DNA of 64,000 nt, from assembly GCF_000948975.2 (NCBI RefSeq), contig NZ_CP059735.1:4896603-4960602 (forward strand), written 5' to 3'. The stretch comes from Thalassomonas actiniarum. GTDB taxonomy: Bacteria > Pseudomonadota > Gammaproteobacteria > Enterobacterales > Alteromonadaceae. Below the pieces are notes generated by a model. The model saw only the letters and a list, made by a program, of their open reading frames with translations. It was not told where the DNA came from and ran no database searches. Each line of letters starts with the position of its first letter. Position 1 is the stretch's first letter. The position numbers and the translations under genes are program-made. Shown here one piece after another: positions 17,859 to 26,291 of the stretch.

Positions 17859-17937
17859 AAACCTTTTAATTTATTTACCTTTACTTTTGTATGCAAACAT
17901 TTTACTTTATATACATTAACAAATAAAAAGGTTTGCA
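17859..17937 (+). promoter_or_regulatory. Leader with two mutually exclusive hairpins covering a ribosome-binding site
   Basis: AAACCTTTT (17859-17867) can pair with AAAAGGTTT (17926-17934), hiding the AAGG ribosome-binding site of the gene at 17941. A second pairing, TGCAAAC (17892-17898) with GTTTGCA (17931-17937), uses the same bases, so only one can form. A temperature- or ligand-sensitive leader is possible. Confidence 0.35.
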
Positions 17938-17940
17938 AAA

Positions 17941-18597
17941 ATGAAATTACTTATCGTCAGCGGCAGCCAGAGAACTCCCTCCCAAAGTGCAAAAGTCGCC
18001 GGTTACCTCAGCCGGGTAGCCACGCAGTTCAGCGAAACACACCATATTGAATTATGCCGCTACCACTTACCTTTCTGGGATGGCGAGCAGGAAAGTAAAA
18101 CCGATGAAAGCAGCAGCTGGCCCCTGCTCAGTGCCAGGATCAGGGAAGCCGATGCGCTGATCCTGATCACCCCGGAATGGGGAGGCATGGCGACACCGAT
18201 ATTAAAAAACTTCTTATTGATGTGTGATATGCAGGAAGTTGCCCATAAACCTGTGTTGCTGGTTTCTGTGGTCAACGGCATCAGCGGCGCTTACCCGATA
18301 GCCGAATTAAGAATGAATGCCTTAAAAAATAATAAACTGGTGGCAGTGCCCGATCATTTGATCATTCGCAATGTCGAGGAAATGCTTAACGACAATAAAT
18401 CGCCGCAGAGCAAACTTAACCTAGCAGCCACATCCTTTGAAACCGAACAGACAGCAAGGCGGGATTCAGCCCTTAAAGCGCGGATCAACTACAGTTTGCA
18501 CATGTTATATCAGTACAGCCAGGCATTATCCGCCATACGGCACCAGCATCTGCACAAGCCCTATCCCAAACAACAGGAATACAGATACGGCATGTAA
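17941..18597 (+). CDS. NAD(P)H-dependent FMN reductase-like flavoprotein
   Basis: A 218-residue protein of the flavodoxin-like NADPH-dependent FMN reductase family. The phosphate-binding loop near the N-terminus reads IVSGSQRTPSQSAKVA, and the second flavin motif is LITPEWGGMATPILKNF. It is cytoplasmic. The start ATG follows AAGG by 9 nt, inside a foldable leader. A VOC gene begins 51 bp downstream on the same strand, so the two may be co-transcribed. Members of this family reduce FMN, quinones or azo compounds; the substrate is not predictable. Confidence 0.87.
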   Translation: MKLLIVSGSQRTPSQSAKVAGYLSRVATQFSETHHIELCRYHLPFWDGEQESKTDESSSWPLLSARIREADALILITPEWGGMATPILKNFLLMCDMQEVAHKPVLLVSVVNGISGAYPIAELRMNALKNNKLVAVPDHLIIRNVEEMLNDNKSPQSKLNLAATSFETEQTARRDSALKARINYSLHMLYQYSQALSAIRHQHLHKPYPKQQEYRYGM

Positions 18598-18648
18598 AGT
18601 ACTGCCGACATCTTACACCGAACTGAAACAAGACATAGAGGGTTCACC

Positions 18649-19065
18649 ATGTTACATCTTGAACATATAAATTTAGTGGTTACCGATATCCCCAAAGCCC
18701 TGCGCTTTTATCAGGCCGCCTTTCCCCATTGGCAAGTGCGCGGCGGCGGTGAAGGCAGCTGGTCCGGCAAACCCAGAAACTGGCTGCATTTTGGCGATGA
18801 CTACCAATATATCTGCTTCAATGACGACGGCACAGGGGAAAACCGTGATCTGAGCGGACATCAGGTTGGCCTGGCGCACTTTGCTTTTGTCACCCAAAAC
18901 CTTGATGCCATCATCCGGCGGTTACAGCAGGCCGGATTTGAAATAGATAAACCCGGCGCAGAAGATGCCTACCGCAAGAATGTCTATTTCAAAGACCCCG
19001 ATGGCTTTGAGGTCGAGTTTGTCGAATATCTCAGCGACCTGCCCGGAGAAAGAAACCGCTATTAA
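18649..19065 (+). CDS. VOC-family (glyoxalase/bleomycin-resistance fold) protein
   Basis: A 138-residue protein with the paired beta-alpha-beta modules of the vicinal oxygen chelate fold: LEHINLVVTDIPKALRFYQ at the start, GLAHFAFVT in the middle and YFKDPDGFEVEFVEY at the end. His in LEHINL, His in LAHFAF and Glu in EVEFVEY are positioned as possible metal ligands. The function within the superfamily cannot be chosen. Its stop codon overlaps the stop of the convergent glycosyltransferase gene (shared TTAA). Confidence 0.87.
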   Translation: MLHLEHINLVVTDIPKALRFYQAAFPHWQVRGGGEGSWSGKPRNWLHFGDDYQYICFNDDGTGENRDLSGHQVGLAHFAFVTQNLDAIIRRLQQAGFEIDKPGAEDAYRKNVYFKDPDGFEVEFVEYLSDLPGERNRY

Positions 19066-20150
19066 CGGCTCCCGGCAGCCGAGGTTAACAGCTGACGATA
19101 AGCACCTTGTTGCTCAGACCAGCAAAATTGTCCGACCGATGGCGCCCGCGGCAACGCTTGCTGTGCTTTAAGGCCTGCCAGCCCGGCCAGGTGCTCTGCC
19201 AGGTTAGCTGCTTCATTGCCTTGATCAGAGTAGCAAAATTCTCCTGAAAAAAGTTCCGGGTAAGCCAGCCGATCCGGCACCACAGGTACACAACCGGCGG
19301 CGACCCCTTCAAGCACAGCAATGCCCTGAAAATCATGCAGCGCCGTGGACAACACCACATCCGAATTTTGCAATAAATCATTATATTCCCGGCGGCTGTC
19401 AACATGACCCCAGGTGGCAATCAGCGCGCAGCAGTCTTTTTTCAGTTGCTCAAACACCGGCGGGATATCACGAAATTGCTGGCCGACCAGGTGAAAACGC
19501 ACCCGGACGTTTTGCTGTTTAAGGGCCAACATCACCCGGTATAACAACTCGGGCCCCTTATCGTACTCCCAGCGGTGATTCCAGATGACTTGCAAAGGGC
19601 CGCTTTGACTTTCACCTTTTGTTAGCGCCGTATCTAATACAGGCACAGGCAAAATCCTGGTTTTGCTCGCCAACAGCTCAATTAACCCCGGCGGCACCTG
19701 ATCCGGCAGCTTTTTCAATAAGGCATCGGCACCGTTAAAGAAAGTCTCTTTATTGTAGCGGGTATTAAAAACCACAAAATCCGCGGCCAATGCGCTATAC
19801 AGGCTTAATACCTTAGGTTCAACCGAAGAAAACTCTTTGCCGGAAAGCGGATAGGCAAACTGATTTTCATGAAAGTAAACAATCGACGGCACCCCGGCAA
19901 GGGAAGGCACCAGGCCTTTTAGGGCGGACAAATCCGTCATGGAAGTGGCAATCAATAAATCATAAGGCTGCTCGAGGCACTTTCGCTCACTAAAAGCCCA
20001 GCTCAGGCTATTGCCCCTTACCCGCCAGGAAAAAAAACGCCCCGGCAAGGTCAGTACCGTCCAGTCATATTCGGGAAACTGCTCTACCAGGCCTTTACGC
20101 CAATATTGATGACTTACCGCATCATAGGCTGACAATAACAAGATGCGCAT
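19062..20150 (-). CDS. DUF3524 glycosyltransferase, tRNA-queuosine alpha-mannosyltransferase-like
   Basis: A 362-residue protein. The N-terminal half is the DUF3524 domain, with LLLSAYDAVSHQYWRKGL, TLPGRFFSWRVRG, LIATSMTDLSALKGL and VYFHENQFAYPLS. The C-terminal half is a GT-B type glycosyltransferase (RWEYDKGPELLYRVM, HDFQGIAVLEGVAAGCVPV). The vertebrate member of this family mannosylates queuosine in tRNA-Asp; bacterial members are presumed to act on similar tRNA. The start is ATG 20150, with GGAAGG 3 nt upstream; a TTG 5 codons earlier is less likely. No queuosine gene lies in the window. Confidence 0.82.
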   Translation of the reverse strand: MRILLLSAYDAVSHQYWRKGLVEQFPEYDWTVLTLPGRFFSWRVRGNSLSWAFSERKCLEQPYDLLIATSMTDLSALKGLVPSLAGVPSIVYFHENQFAYPLSGKEFSSVEPKVLSLYSALAADFVVFNTRYNKETFFNGADALLKKLPDQVPPGLIELLASKTRILPVPVLDTALTKGESQSGPLQVIWNHRWEYDKGPELLYRVMLALKQQNVRVRFHLVGQQFRDIPPVFEQLKKDCCALIATWGHVDSRREYNDLLQNSDVVLSTALHDFQGIAVLEGVAAGCVPVVPDRLAYPELFSGEFCYSDQGNEAANLAEHLAGLAGLKAQQALPRAPSVGQFCWSEQQGAYRQLLTSAAGSR

Positions 20151-20205
20151 CGGGCCTTCCAACAAAGAATAAAACGCTTATGGTAATGCAATTAAGCCTT
20201 AAACT

Positions 20206-20840
20206 CTATGCGCGCAACTCGCTTAGCCGATAGTCCATACGCCTGCCCGTCTGCGCAAAACCGCGTAAATAGCGGTCGACGATTTTCCGGTACAGCCCGG
20301 TATCCCTTAAGCGCTGCAAAGCAAAGTTAAAATCATCCCGCGGGGTTTTATCTTTAAAAACCGTTTGCGTTGGGCTGTCAACGTTCAGGGCACTGATTGA
20401 CAACAGTTCATAAAAAATCCCCCTTCGCCGGTGTTGACATAATTAATGGTATTACGCCGATAATGAAAAAGACTCAAGTCAAGCACTCTCAGGTCAAGCC
20501 TCTGCTTAAATTGCAGCACTGGTTGGCCATCTCCCGATATAAGGGATTGGCTCCAGCTCCGGAAAGATTTTACCAATACCCGCTTATCTTTTAAATTCTG
20601 CATAGCCTCAATGGCAAAGTCCTGGTGTTTTAAAGAAATCAGTGAGGTGGTAAAGCGTGTGGTGATTGACGAATAAAAATAACCGCCAACCACCTTTCCC
20701 CTCTACCATAACCAGGGCATGGGCAACAATCTCCGGGCTGATGCCGCTGTCATCCCCCCGGGAGGAATGTACTCAGGGAAAGCCACCATTTCTTTACCGC
20801 CGGCAATCAGGCTAAAAAATAACAAAGAAAGACATAACAA
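20206..20840 (-). pseudogene. Decayed periplasmic solute-binding protein (SBP_bac_3 type)
   Basis: Pieces of one solute-binding protein are spread over different frames of the minus strand. A signal-like start (LCLSLLFFSLIAGG) leads into EMVAFPEYIPP. After a frame change comes DDSGISPEIVAHAL. After another comes YSSITTRFTTSLIS and MQNLKDKRVLVKSF. After a further one near 20400 comes SALNVDSPTQ and NFALQRLRDTGLYRKIVDRYL. The usual middle section seems shortened too. At least three frameshifts make a working product unlikely. It lies next to a TonB receptor and an intact solute-binding-like gene at 23462. A sequencing error cannot explain so many shifts. Confidence 0.82.
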
Positions 20841-21029
20841 TTAACAGAAACATTCAATGTCATAACGGGCAGGATATCACTGAAGAATAATGATCAGCAT
20901 AACGCTATTCCTGCATCAGATAACTGCACGCACCAACAAAGACGCTAGCGGCTTAGTTCGAGTATTAAGCAAAATACCACTAAACTGATATTAGCTGTGA
21001 GTTGCTCAAAACTGAGTCAGGCCAAAATA

Positions 21030-23420
21030 ATGAAGTTATTTAGGTTAACTTATCTTCATTTGATAATTAGCTTTATTGCTCTCCCTTGCCTATATGCCCC
21101 TTATGGCCATACCTCCTCCCGGCCCTCCTTCGAGAACCACCCGCCAAAGGCCGGCAAACATCATCAGAAAAATGAGGACTCAGGTTTAGAAACCATTACC
21201 GTCACGGCGCAAAAGCAGGAGCAAAACCTGCTGGAGGTACCGCTTGCCATTACCTTGCTTAACCGGGAGCAAATCGAGATGACTTATGCCGCCAATATCG
21301 AACAGCTGCAATCCCTGGTGCCAAGCCTGAGTTTCAGAAAAGGCAATACCACCCGCAATTCCGCTTTAACCTTAAGGGGCATAGGCACCATTTCTTTCAG
21401 TATTGCCGCCGAACCCAGCGTATCCACAGTTGTTGACGGGGTCGTGCTCGGCCGCTCGGGCCAGGCTTTTTCCGGCTTATATGATCTTGAGCGCATCGAA
21501 GTATTAAGGGGGCCGCAGGGCACCTTATTCGGAAAAAATGCTTCCGCCGGCGTGGTCAATATCGTTACCCGGGAGCCCGATGATGATTTTACCGCCTCGA
21601 TAACCACCAGCTATTTTCAGCAGGACGAATACCGGCTCAATGCCCGCATGTCCGGCCCGTTAAGCGACAGTATTTCCGGCAGTTTAAGCCTGTTGCGCGC
21701 CGGGTTTAACGGTCACCTGAGTAATGTTTATACCCGGGAGCGGGCCGACGGCTATAACCACCAGGGGGCCCGCGGCATTTTGCAATATAAAAATGACAAG
21801 CATAACCGGGAGCTGAAGTTTATCCTTGAGTACTTTGACGCCGACGATACTTGCTGCACCGATATCGAAGGCTTGCCAAGCGGTTTTAACAGCACCTCGG
21901 AGGCAGCTCCCGACAGCCGGGGAATTGTTGACGGTGTTGCCGACATCGACCTTGGACAGCGCAAGATAGATCATGACTTTACCACTAAAACTTTAGATAA
22001 AACCTCGGCGCTGTCATTTCATATCGAACAAGATTATGCAAAACATCACTTTCATGCCATTTCCGCCTACCGGCGCTGGGAAAACACCGAAATTCGCGAA
22101 GGAGATTTTTCCTCAACCGGGGGAAAAACAGCGCAGCCGGTGGACTTTTCTTCAGTGTTTTATCAAATGCACGATATCGGCCCGCAACTATGGCAACAAT
22201 TTTCACAGGAGTTCAGGCTAAGCTCAATCAATAACGATCCGGACAATAACGGTAATAGCTACCAGCTCGGTGCATTTTTCTGGTATCAGGATGTAGATCG
22301 CAACTTTACCCGTTTCGCCAGCTGCCAGAACGATAAAGGACAAAATCAGGATATTTTACAGCAAAACCCCGGCCTCACCTGCCTGGCCACAGAGATAGTC
22401 GATGCCAGGGCCGACATGTACAGTAAATTCATTAACTATGCCCTCTATGGCAGCGGTGAATATTTGTTTCGCGAAGACTTACACTTATTGTATGGCCTGC
22501 GTTTTGGCCATGACAAGCTTTCCTATCATCACAAACGGGTCAATAACGATCCCTGGGGCAGAGCCGGGGTCGGTGTTCAACGGCGCAGTCATGATACCCG
22601 GCTTAACGGCGAAACCCGTGATAACAAGCTGTCAATAAAACTCGGCGCCCGTTATCACTTATCCGGCTCCGGCCAAATTTATGGTCACTGGAGCCAGGGC
22701 TACAAAGGACCCGGCTTTAATGTTTATTACAACATGAAACCAACGGAAACCGGTGTTATCGATGCCGAACAGTCGGATGCTTTTGAACTCGGTCTTAAGT
22801 ACAACCAAAACAATTTGCTGTTAACATCGGCATTATTTTATAGCCGCTTTACCGGCTTCCAGGCCAATAATTTCGACTGCAGCACCGGGGTTTGCATCAC
22901 CCGGCTCACCAATGCAGGAGATGTGTCTACCCGGGGAATTGAAGCGGACTTTTTCTGGCAAGCCGGCGATAACTTAGAGTTTTATGGCGGAGTTTCCCTG
23001 GTACGCGCCCAAATCGATAAATTTAACTGCCCTTTGGAACAAGCATGCAGTGCCAGATCCGGTTTAGAAGTGCCCTTTTCTCCCGATCGCAAATACTCCA
23101 TCGCCGCCAATTATTATCTTGCAACCCAAAGGGTTCAGATCAAAATCAATGCCAGCTATAACTATACTGATGAGCAATACGCAGAATTACCGGACAATGA
23201 AGGTATATTTTCCCCTGCCGCCTTGCTAGCGTCCTATGGTCTTTGGAATGCTGCCATTGAATTTTCTTTTGCCGATGATCAATACCGGCTTTCCCTGATT
23301 GGCAAAAACTTAGCCGATAACAGCTACACTAACACTTATAGCGGCAGTGGTTTCAGATATAAAATTCCCCGTAATGCCGACCGTTATTTTGGACTTTCAT
23401 TACAAATCAACTTTGAATGA
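21030..23420 (+). CDS. TonB-dependent outer-membrane receptor
   Basis: A 796-residue receptor. The signal sequence follows ATG 21030 (hydrophobic LHLIISFIALPCLY); a GTG 11 codons earlier is possible but would place charged residues before it. The TonB box is ETITVTAQ. The plug domain has EVPLAITLLNREQIE and RIEVLRGPQGTLFGKNASAG. The C-terminal barrel ends in the usual aromatic signature, YFGLSLQINF. It takes up a bulky ligand such as a siderophore or oligosaccharide, which cannot be chosen from sequence. It is followed after 41 bp by a periplasmic binding-type protein, and then by a precursor peptide, so the three may form one cassette. Confidence 0.93.
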   Translation: MKLFRLTYLHLIISFIALPCLYAPYGHTSSRPSFENHPPKAGKHHQKNEDSGLETITVTAQKQEQNLLEVPLAITLLNREQIEMTYAANIEQLQSLVPSLSFRKGNTTRNSALTLRGIGTISFSIAAEPSVSTVVDGVVLGRSGQAFSGLYDLERIEVLRGPQGTLFGKNASAGVVNIVTREPDDDFTASITTSYFQQDEYRLNARMSGPLSDSISGSLSLLRAGFNGHLSNVYTRERADGYNHQGARGILQYKNDKHNRELKFILEYFDADDTCCTDIEGLPSGFNSTSEAAPDSRGIVDGVADIDLGQRKIDHDFTTKTLDKTSALSFHIEQDYAKHHFHAISAYRRWENTEIREGDFSSTGGKTAQPVDFSSVFYQMHDIGPQLWQQFSQEFRLSSINNDPDNNGNSYQLGAFFWYQDVDRNFTRFASCQNDKGQNQDILQQNPGLTCLATEIVDARADMYSKFINYALYGSGEYLFREDLHLLYGLRFGHDKLSYHHKRVNNDPWGRAGVGVQRRSHDTRLNGETRDNKLSIKLGARYHLSGSGQIYGHWSQGYKGPGFNVYYNMKPTETGVIDAEQSDAFELGLKYNQNNLLLTSALFYSRFTGFQANNFDCSTGVCITRLTNAGDVSTRGIEADFFWQAGDNLEFYGGVSLVRAQIDKFNCPLEQACSARSGLEVPFSPDRKYSIAANYYLATQRVQIKINASYNYTDEQYAELPDNEGIFSPAALLASYGLWNAAIEFSFADDQYRLSLIGKNLADNSYTNTYSGSGFRYKIPRNADRYFGLSLQINFE

Positions 23421-23461
23421 TAACGGCTTCTATTTTGTAAAAGAGTAAATAACGAGAAAAG

Positions 23462-24367
23462 ATGTCAGCTATCAATAAATGCTCCCCCACACCCAGGAAA
23501 CACCCCAGCTTTTTAGGGGTGATTTTCGCTTTGTCATACCTGACATTCCCTTGGTTTCAACCTGTATTTGCCAAAGAACCCCCGTCAGTCGTGACACATG
23601 CAGATACAAGCCCAAAAAACATCATCTTGACCATATCCAGCCGCAATGACTCAAACGTCGCATTTTATCGTGATTTATTACAGCAAGCCCTGGCCCTGAG
23701 CGGTTACCACACCAAAATAAATTTTATCGGTAACTTAAGTTATTTACGGCAGGTTAATTACCTCAAACATGGAAAAATAGACTTAATCTGGCGGCTGGGC
23801 ACTCATGAAAGAGATTTGGCCTTTAAGCGGGTTGATATCGGCCTGACCAACGGCATGATCGGCAAGCGTATCTTCCTGATCCCCAAAGGCGATCAGTGGA
23901 AATTTGACCGTATCAACAAGCTGACTGATTTTATCAAACATAAACTGACCGGGGGTTTTGGTGAAAAGTGGTTTGATATTGAGATCTGGAAATACAACCG
24001 GCTGCCTTATGTGGAAATTCCGGGGGATAACAATAAAATTTATCCCATGCTCGCCAGTAAAAGGCGTAATATCGACTATTTGTCACGGGGCATGAATGAA
24101 ATTATCGGTGATGCCAGACTATATCCTGACCTTGAAGTTGAGCAAAGATTATTATTTATTTATCAAAGGGATATATATTTTTACCTGGGGCCGTCAGCAA
24201 TACAATATCACTCGATACTGGAGCATAGCTTACGGCTGGCAGAAAAAGCGGGATTGATCAAAACCTTGATACATAAACACTGGGGTGATATCGGCAACCT
24301 TTTGCAACTGGATAAACGCCACAGAATACACCTGCAAATGCCTCCCGAGGAGGAGCTGACAAAGTAA
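23462..24367 (+). CDS. Periplasmic substrate-binding-like protein
   Basis: A 301-residue exported protein with a hydrophobic signal region at about residues 18-37 (ending VFAKEP). The fold signs of a type 2 periplasmic binding protein are seen: ILTISSRNDSNVAFYRDLL, GKIDLIWRLGTHERDLAF, and a closing helix EKAGLIKTLIHKHWGD. It lacks neighbouring permease or ATPase genes, so it is more likely a signal or uptake partner than part of an ABC transporter. It starts 41 bp after the TonB receptor, probably in the same transcript. The ligand is unknown. Confidence 0.8.
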   Translation: MSAINKCSPTPRKHPSFLGVIFALSYLTFPWFQPVFAKEPPSVVTHADTSPKNIILTISSRNDSNVAFYRDLLQQALALSGYHTKINFIGNLSYLRQVNYLKHGKIDLIWRLGTHERDLAFKRVDIGLTNGMIGKRIFLIPKGDQWKFDRINKLTDFIKHKLTGGFGEKWFDIEIWKYNRLPYVEIPGDNNKIYPMLASKRRNIDYLSRGMNEIIGDARLYPDLEVEQRLLFIYQRDIYFYLGPSAIQYHSILEHSLRLAEKAGLIKTLIHKHWGDIGNLLQLDKRHRIHLQMPPEEELTK

Positions 24368-24420
24368 ATATAACACCGGAGCAACGACTTCCCCTGCACA
24401 GCTGATGATTATTTAAACGA

Positions 24421-24449
24421 TTGACAATTGCAAATGTTAACGATATGTT
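24421..24449 (+). promoter_or_regulatory. Sigma-70 promoter of the precursor peptide gene
   Basis: A perfect -35 box TTGACA (24421-24426), a 17-bp spacer and -10 TATGTT (24444-24449), ahead of the 53-residue peptide gene at 24501. This separates the peptide from the upstream receptor operon. Confidence 0.75.
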
Positions 24450-24500
24450 ATATTTGCACCTAATTCAGGGCATTTATCACATTAATAAAAAGGACGTATT

Positions 24501-24662
24501 ATGAAAATTAAACTGAATAAGCAAAAAATCAAAAACCTGTCTAGAGATCAACAAGCTTTACCTCAAGAGATGACCCCGCAAGTTGCCGGCGGCGGTATCA
24601 CGGGTTATCCGAGACCCTGGCCTTCAGAAACAGGCAACCGCTATTATGCCTGCGAATGTTAA
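24501..24662 (+). CDS. RiPP-type precursor peptide with double-glycine leader (lanthipeptide-like)
   Basis: A 53-residue peptide. The leader begins MKIKLNKQKIKNLSRD, then passes through LPQEMTPQVAGGG. This pattern (Lys/Leu-rich start, LNK, N-L-S, TPQVAGG) resembles the leaders of class I lanthipeptide-type precursors of marine gammaproteobacteria. Cleavage after GG would leave a core of about 20 residues starting at GITGYP, with one Ser, two Thr and two Cys at the very end (ACEC), enough for up to two thioether rings. AAGGA lies before the ATG, a strong promoter upstream and a 12-bp hairpin downstream. No synthetase, peptidase or exporter gene is visible in the window, so any modifying enzyme must lie elsewhere. 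Confidence 0.75.
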   Translation: MKIKLNKQKIKNLSRDQQALPQEMTPQVAGGGITGYPRPWPSETGNRYYACEC

Positions 24663-24687
24663 ATCAACTTTAGGGTAAATTTGAATC

Positions 24688-24714
24688 TCAAGGGATTAAC
24701 AGTTAATCCCTTGA
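24688..24714. terminator. Terminator hairpin after the precursor peptide
   Basis: A perfect 12-bp stem TCAAGGGATTAA / TTAATCCCTTGA with a 3-nt loop, followed by TTAAAT. It lies between the convergent peptide and MiaE genes and may serve both. The T-tract is weak. Confidence 0.75.
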
Positions 24715-24734
24715 TTAAATCCGGCAGAAAAGTA

Positions 24735-25307
24735 TTAATGCAATGCCGCCCTAAAAGGCAGTTTTTCACAAATCCTGGCTTCTTCCACTAAAATTTCTTC
24801 CAGTCGAAGGTCAACTTCCGCCTTGTCAAAATATTCGTAGGCAAGTTCTACAAATAAGTTTTTATGCTTCTCTTCTGACTTGGCAATGGTGACATAAAAA
24901 TCTTTTTCTTTGCCTTCGGGCAGGGCTTCAGCCACCAAAGAAAAACGCTCATGTCCCCGGGCTTCGATCACCGCGGCCACCAATAAACGATCCATCAGGA
25001 AAACTTCGCGGCCATTGCGAAAAACCTTACGTATCTCTTTGACATAAGTGTCTTTTTTATCATCTGCCAAATCAACATCTCTTGCCAGCAGGATTTTCAC
25101 CACTTGTTTAAAATGGATCATTTCTTCTAATGCCAGATCTGTCATCGCCTTCACCAGGTTTCTTCTGTCGGGATAATGGGAAAGCATAGACATGGCCATA
25201 CCCGAAGCTTTTTTCTCGGCGGCGGCGTGATCCTGCAAGAAGGCATCAAAATCCGCCAATACGGCCTCGGTCCAGGAAAAAGGGGTATGATATTTTAATT
25301 CAAACAT
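24735..25307 (-). CDS. miaE: MiaE-type tRNA-(ms2io6A) hydroxylase
   Basis: A 190-residue ferritin-like diiron protein. The iron-binding motifs are visible in order: an early Glu region (ADFDAFLQDHAAAEKKASG), LEEMIHF, EARGHERF and SEEKHKNLF. This E-EMIH-E-ERF-EEKH order fits the MiaE family, which hydroxylates the isopentenyl side chain of 2-methylthio-N6-isopentenyladenosine at position 37 of tRNA. It is cytoplasmic. It starts with ATG 25307 and shares a short intergenic region with a sulfotransferase-like gene upstream on the same strand. Confidence 0.85.
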   Translation of the reverse strand: MFELKYHTPFSWTEAVLADFDAFLQDHAAAEKKASGMAMSMLSHYPDRRNLVKAMTDLALEEMIHFKQVVKILLARDVDLADDKKDTYVKEIRKVFRNGREVFLMDRLLVAAVIEARGHERFSLVAEALPEGKEKDFYVTIAKSEEKHKNLFVELAYEYFDKAEVDLRLEEILVEEARICEKLPFRAALH

Positions 25308-25360
25308 AGGACTACAAATACAGCAAAAGAAGCAATTTTACCCGCGATAAGCCCCATAAA

Positions 25361-25392
25361 GGAAGGGAAATTTTTCTTTAACTATCCCTTCC
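25361..25392 (-). terminator. Possible terminator of the sulfotransferase-like gene
   Basis: An 8-bp perfect stem GGAAGGGA / TCCCTTCC with a 16-nt loop, followed on the minus strand by TTTAT. It lies just past the stop at 25400. Confidence 0.5.
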
Positions 25393-25399
25393 CCATTGC

Positions 25400-26032
25400 T
25401 TAGGCTACTTTATCTATTTTCCCGCCCTGGGTGGCTTCTATCTTAAGGGGATGGCGGACCTTATTCCAGGCGGTCACCTTGCCGCCGATATTGATACGAT
25501 CAAACCCCTGCTCGAGACCTTCACCCGGAATAACATTTAAAAACGCCAATAACCGGGAAAAACTCTCTTGTTCACTGACATCCAGCATCAGTAAGTCTTG
25601 CTCCCTGCCCCGGAAATATTCGAGAATATCTTGCTGGTGGCGCTGGTAACACCCCAGCAAAAAGTCATCCCGGTCAAGGTTTTCCTGCGTTAACGGATGA
25701 AACACCCGGTTATAGCAACGCTTTAAAGTCGGATTAAAACCGCCGTCACTGCGCTGTAAATTGACATACATACGTTTGAGTAACTGGCGGATAGAAGGCA
25801 GCCATAACTCTGGCTCGCGTGTTAAGTAAATAAACTTAGCCCCGGGATAATCAAGATCCAGCTGCCGGTAATCGCAAAAAACCGGGGTATCGGCAATCAC
25901 CTGCGCCTGCGTCATCGCCGCACGGGTATAGGCGGTATGGGCGGTTTTAAACCCCAGGTTTAACATCGCCAGGCAAACACTGGTGGTGGCGGTTCTCGGC
26001 AAACCGATAATAAAAATTTTATCTTGCATCAC
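25400..26032 (-). CDS. Sulfotransferase family protein
   Basis: A 210-residue protein with the PAPS-binding loop near its start (IIGLPRTATTSVCLAM) and the 3'-phosphate motif region AKFIYLTREPELWLPSIRQL. These are the two marks of P-loop sulfotransferases. The end (WNKVRHP) is basic. Cytoplasmic, with no signal peptide. Such enzymes transfer sulfate from PAPS to carbohydrates, lipids or small molecules; the acceptor is unknown. It is placed upstream of MiaE on the same strand with a hairpin between, so co-transcription is doubtful. Confidence 0.8.
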   Translation of the reverse strand: MMQDKIFIIGLPRTATTSVCLAMLNLGFKTAHTAYTRAAMTQAQVIADTPVFCDYRQLDLDYPGAKFIYLTREPELWLPSIRQLLKRMYVNLQRSDGGFNPTLKRCYNRVFHPLTQENLDRDDFLLGCYQRHQQDILEYFRGREQDLLMLDVSEQESFSRLLAFLNVIPGEGLEQGFDRINIGGKVTAWNKVRHPLKIEATQGGKIDKVA

Positions 26033-26249
26033 GTCACAACATCTTTAACGGGAAAAGGCACAGTAAAGCGCTATAAAAACACGCTTTCACGGCAACAAAT
26101 GAATTTGGCAACCTGGGGTAGTCAGTACTACGGGGCGTAAATCATTTTCAAAACGAGGGGATTCTACCCCGGGAGGCAGATATTTACCAGCACCTGCTGC
26201 ATCCGGGGAATGTCGGTTTTACCGCAAAAACCGGGTAATATTAAACAGA

Positions 26250-26282
26250 CAAGGGCTTGACTAAATTTCAGTTAAGCCCTTG
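26250..26282 (-). terminator. Terminator-like hairpin after the DUF3545 gene
   Basis: CAAGGGCTTGACT / AGTTAAGCCCTTG form a 13-bp stem with one G-T wobble and a 7-nt loop, 10 bp past the stop at 26292. The following minus-strand sequence is only moderately T-rich. Confidence 0.7.
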
Positions 26283-26291
26283 CTCCGGCAA

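Noticed and set aside
23462-24367. Complete ABC transporter near the TonB receptor
   Set aside because: No permease or ATPase gene is present; the binding-type protein stands without a transporter.
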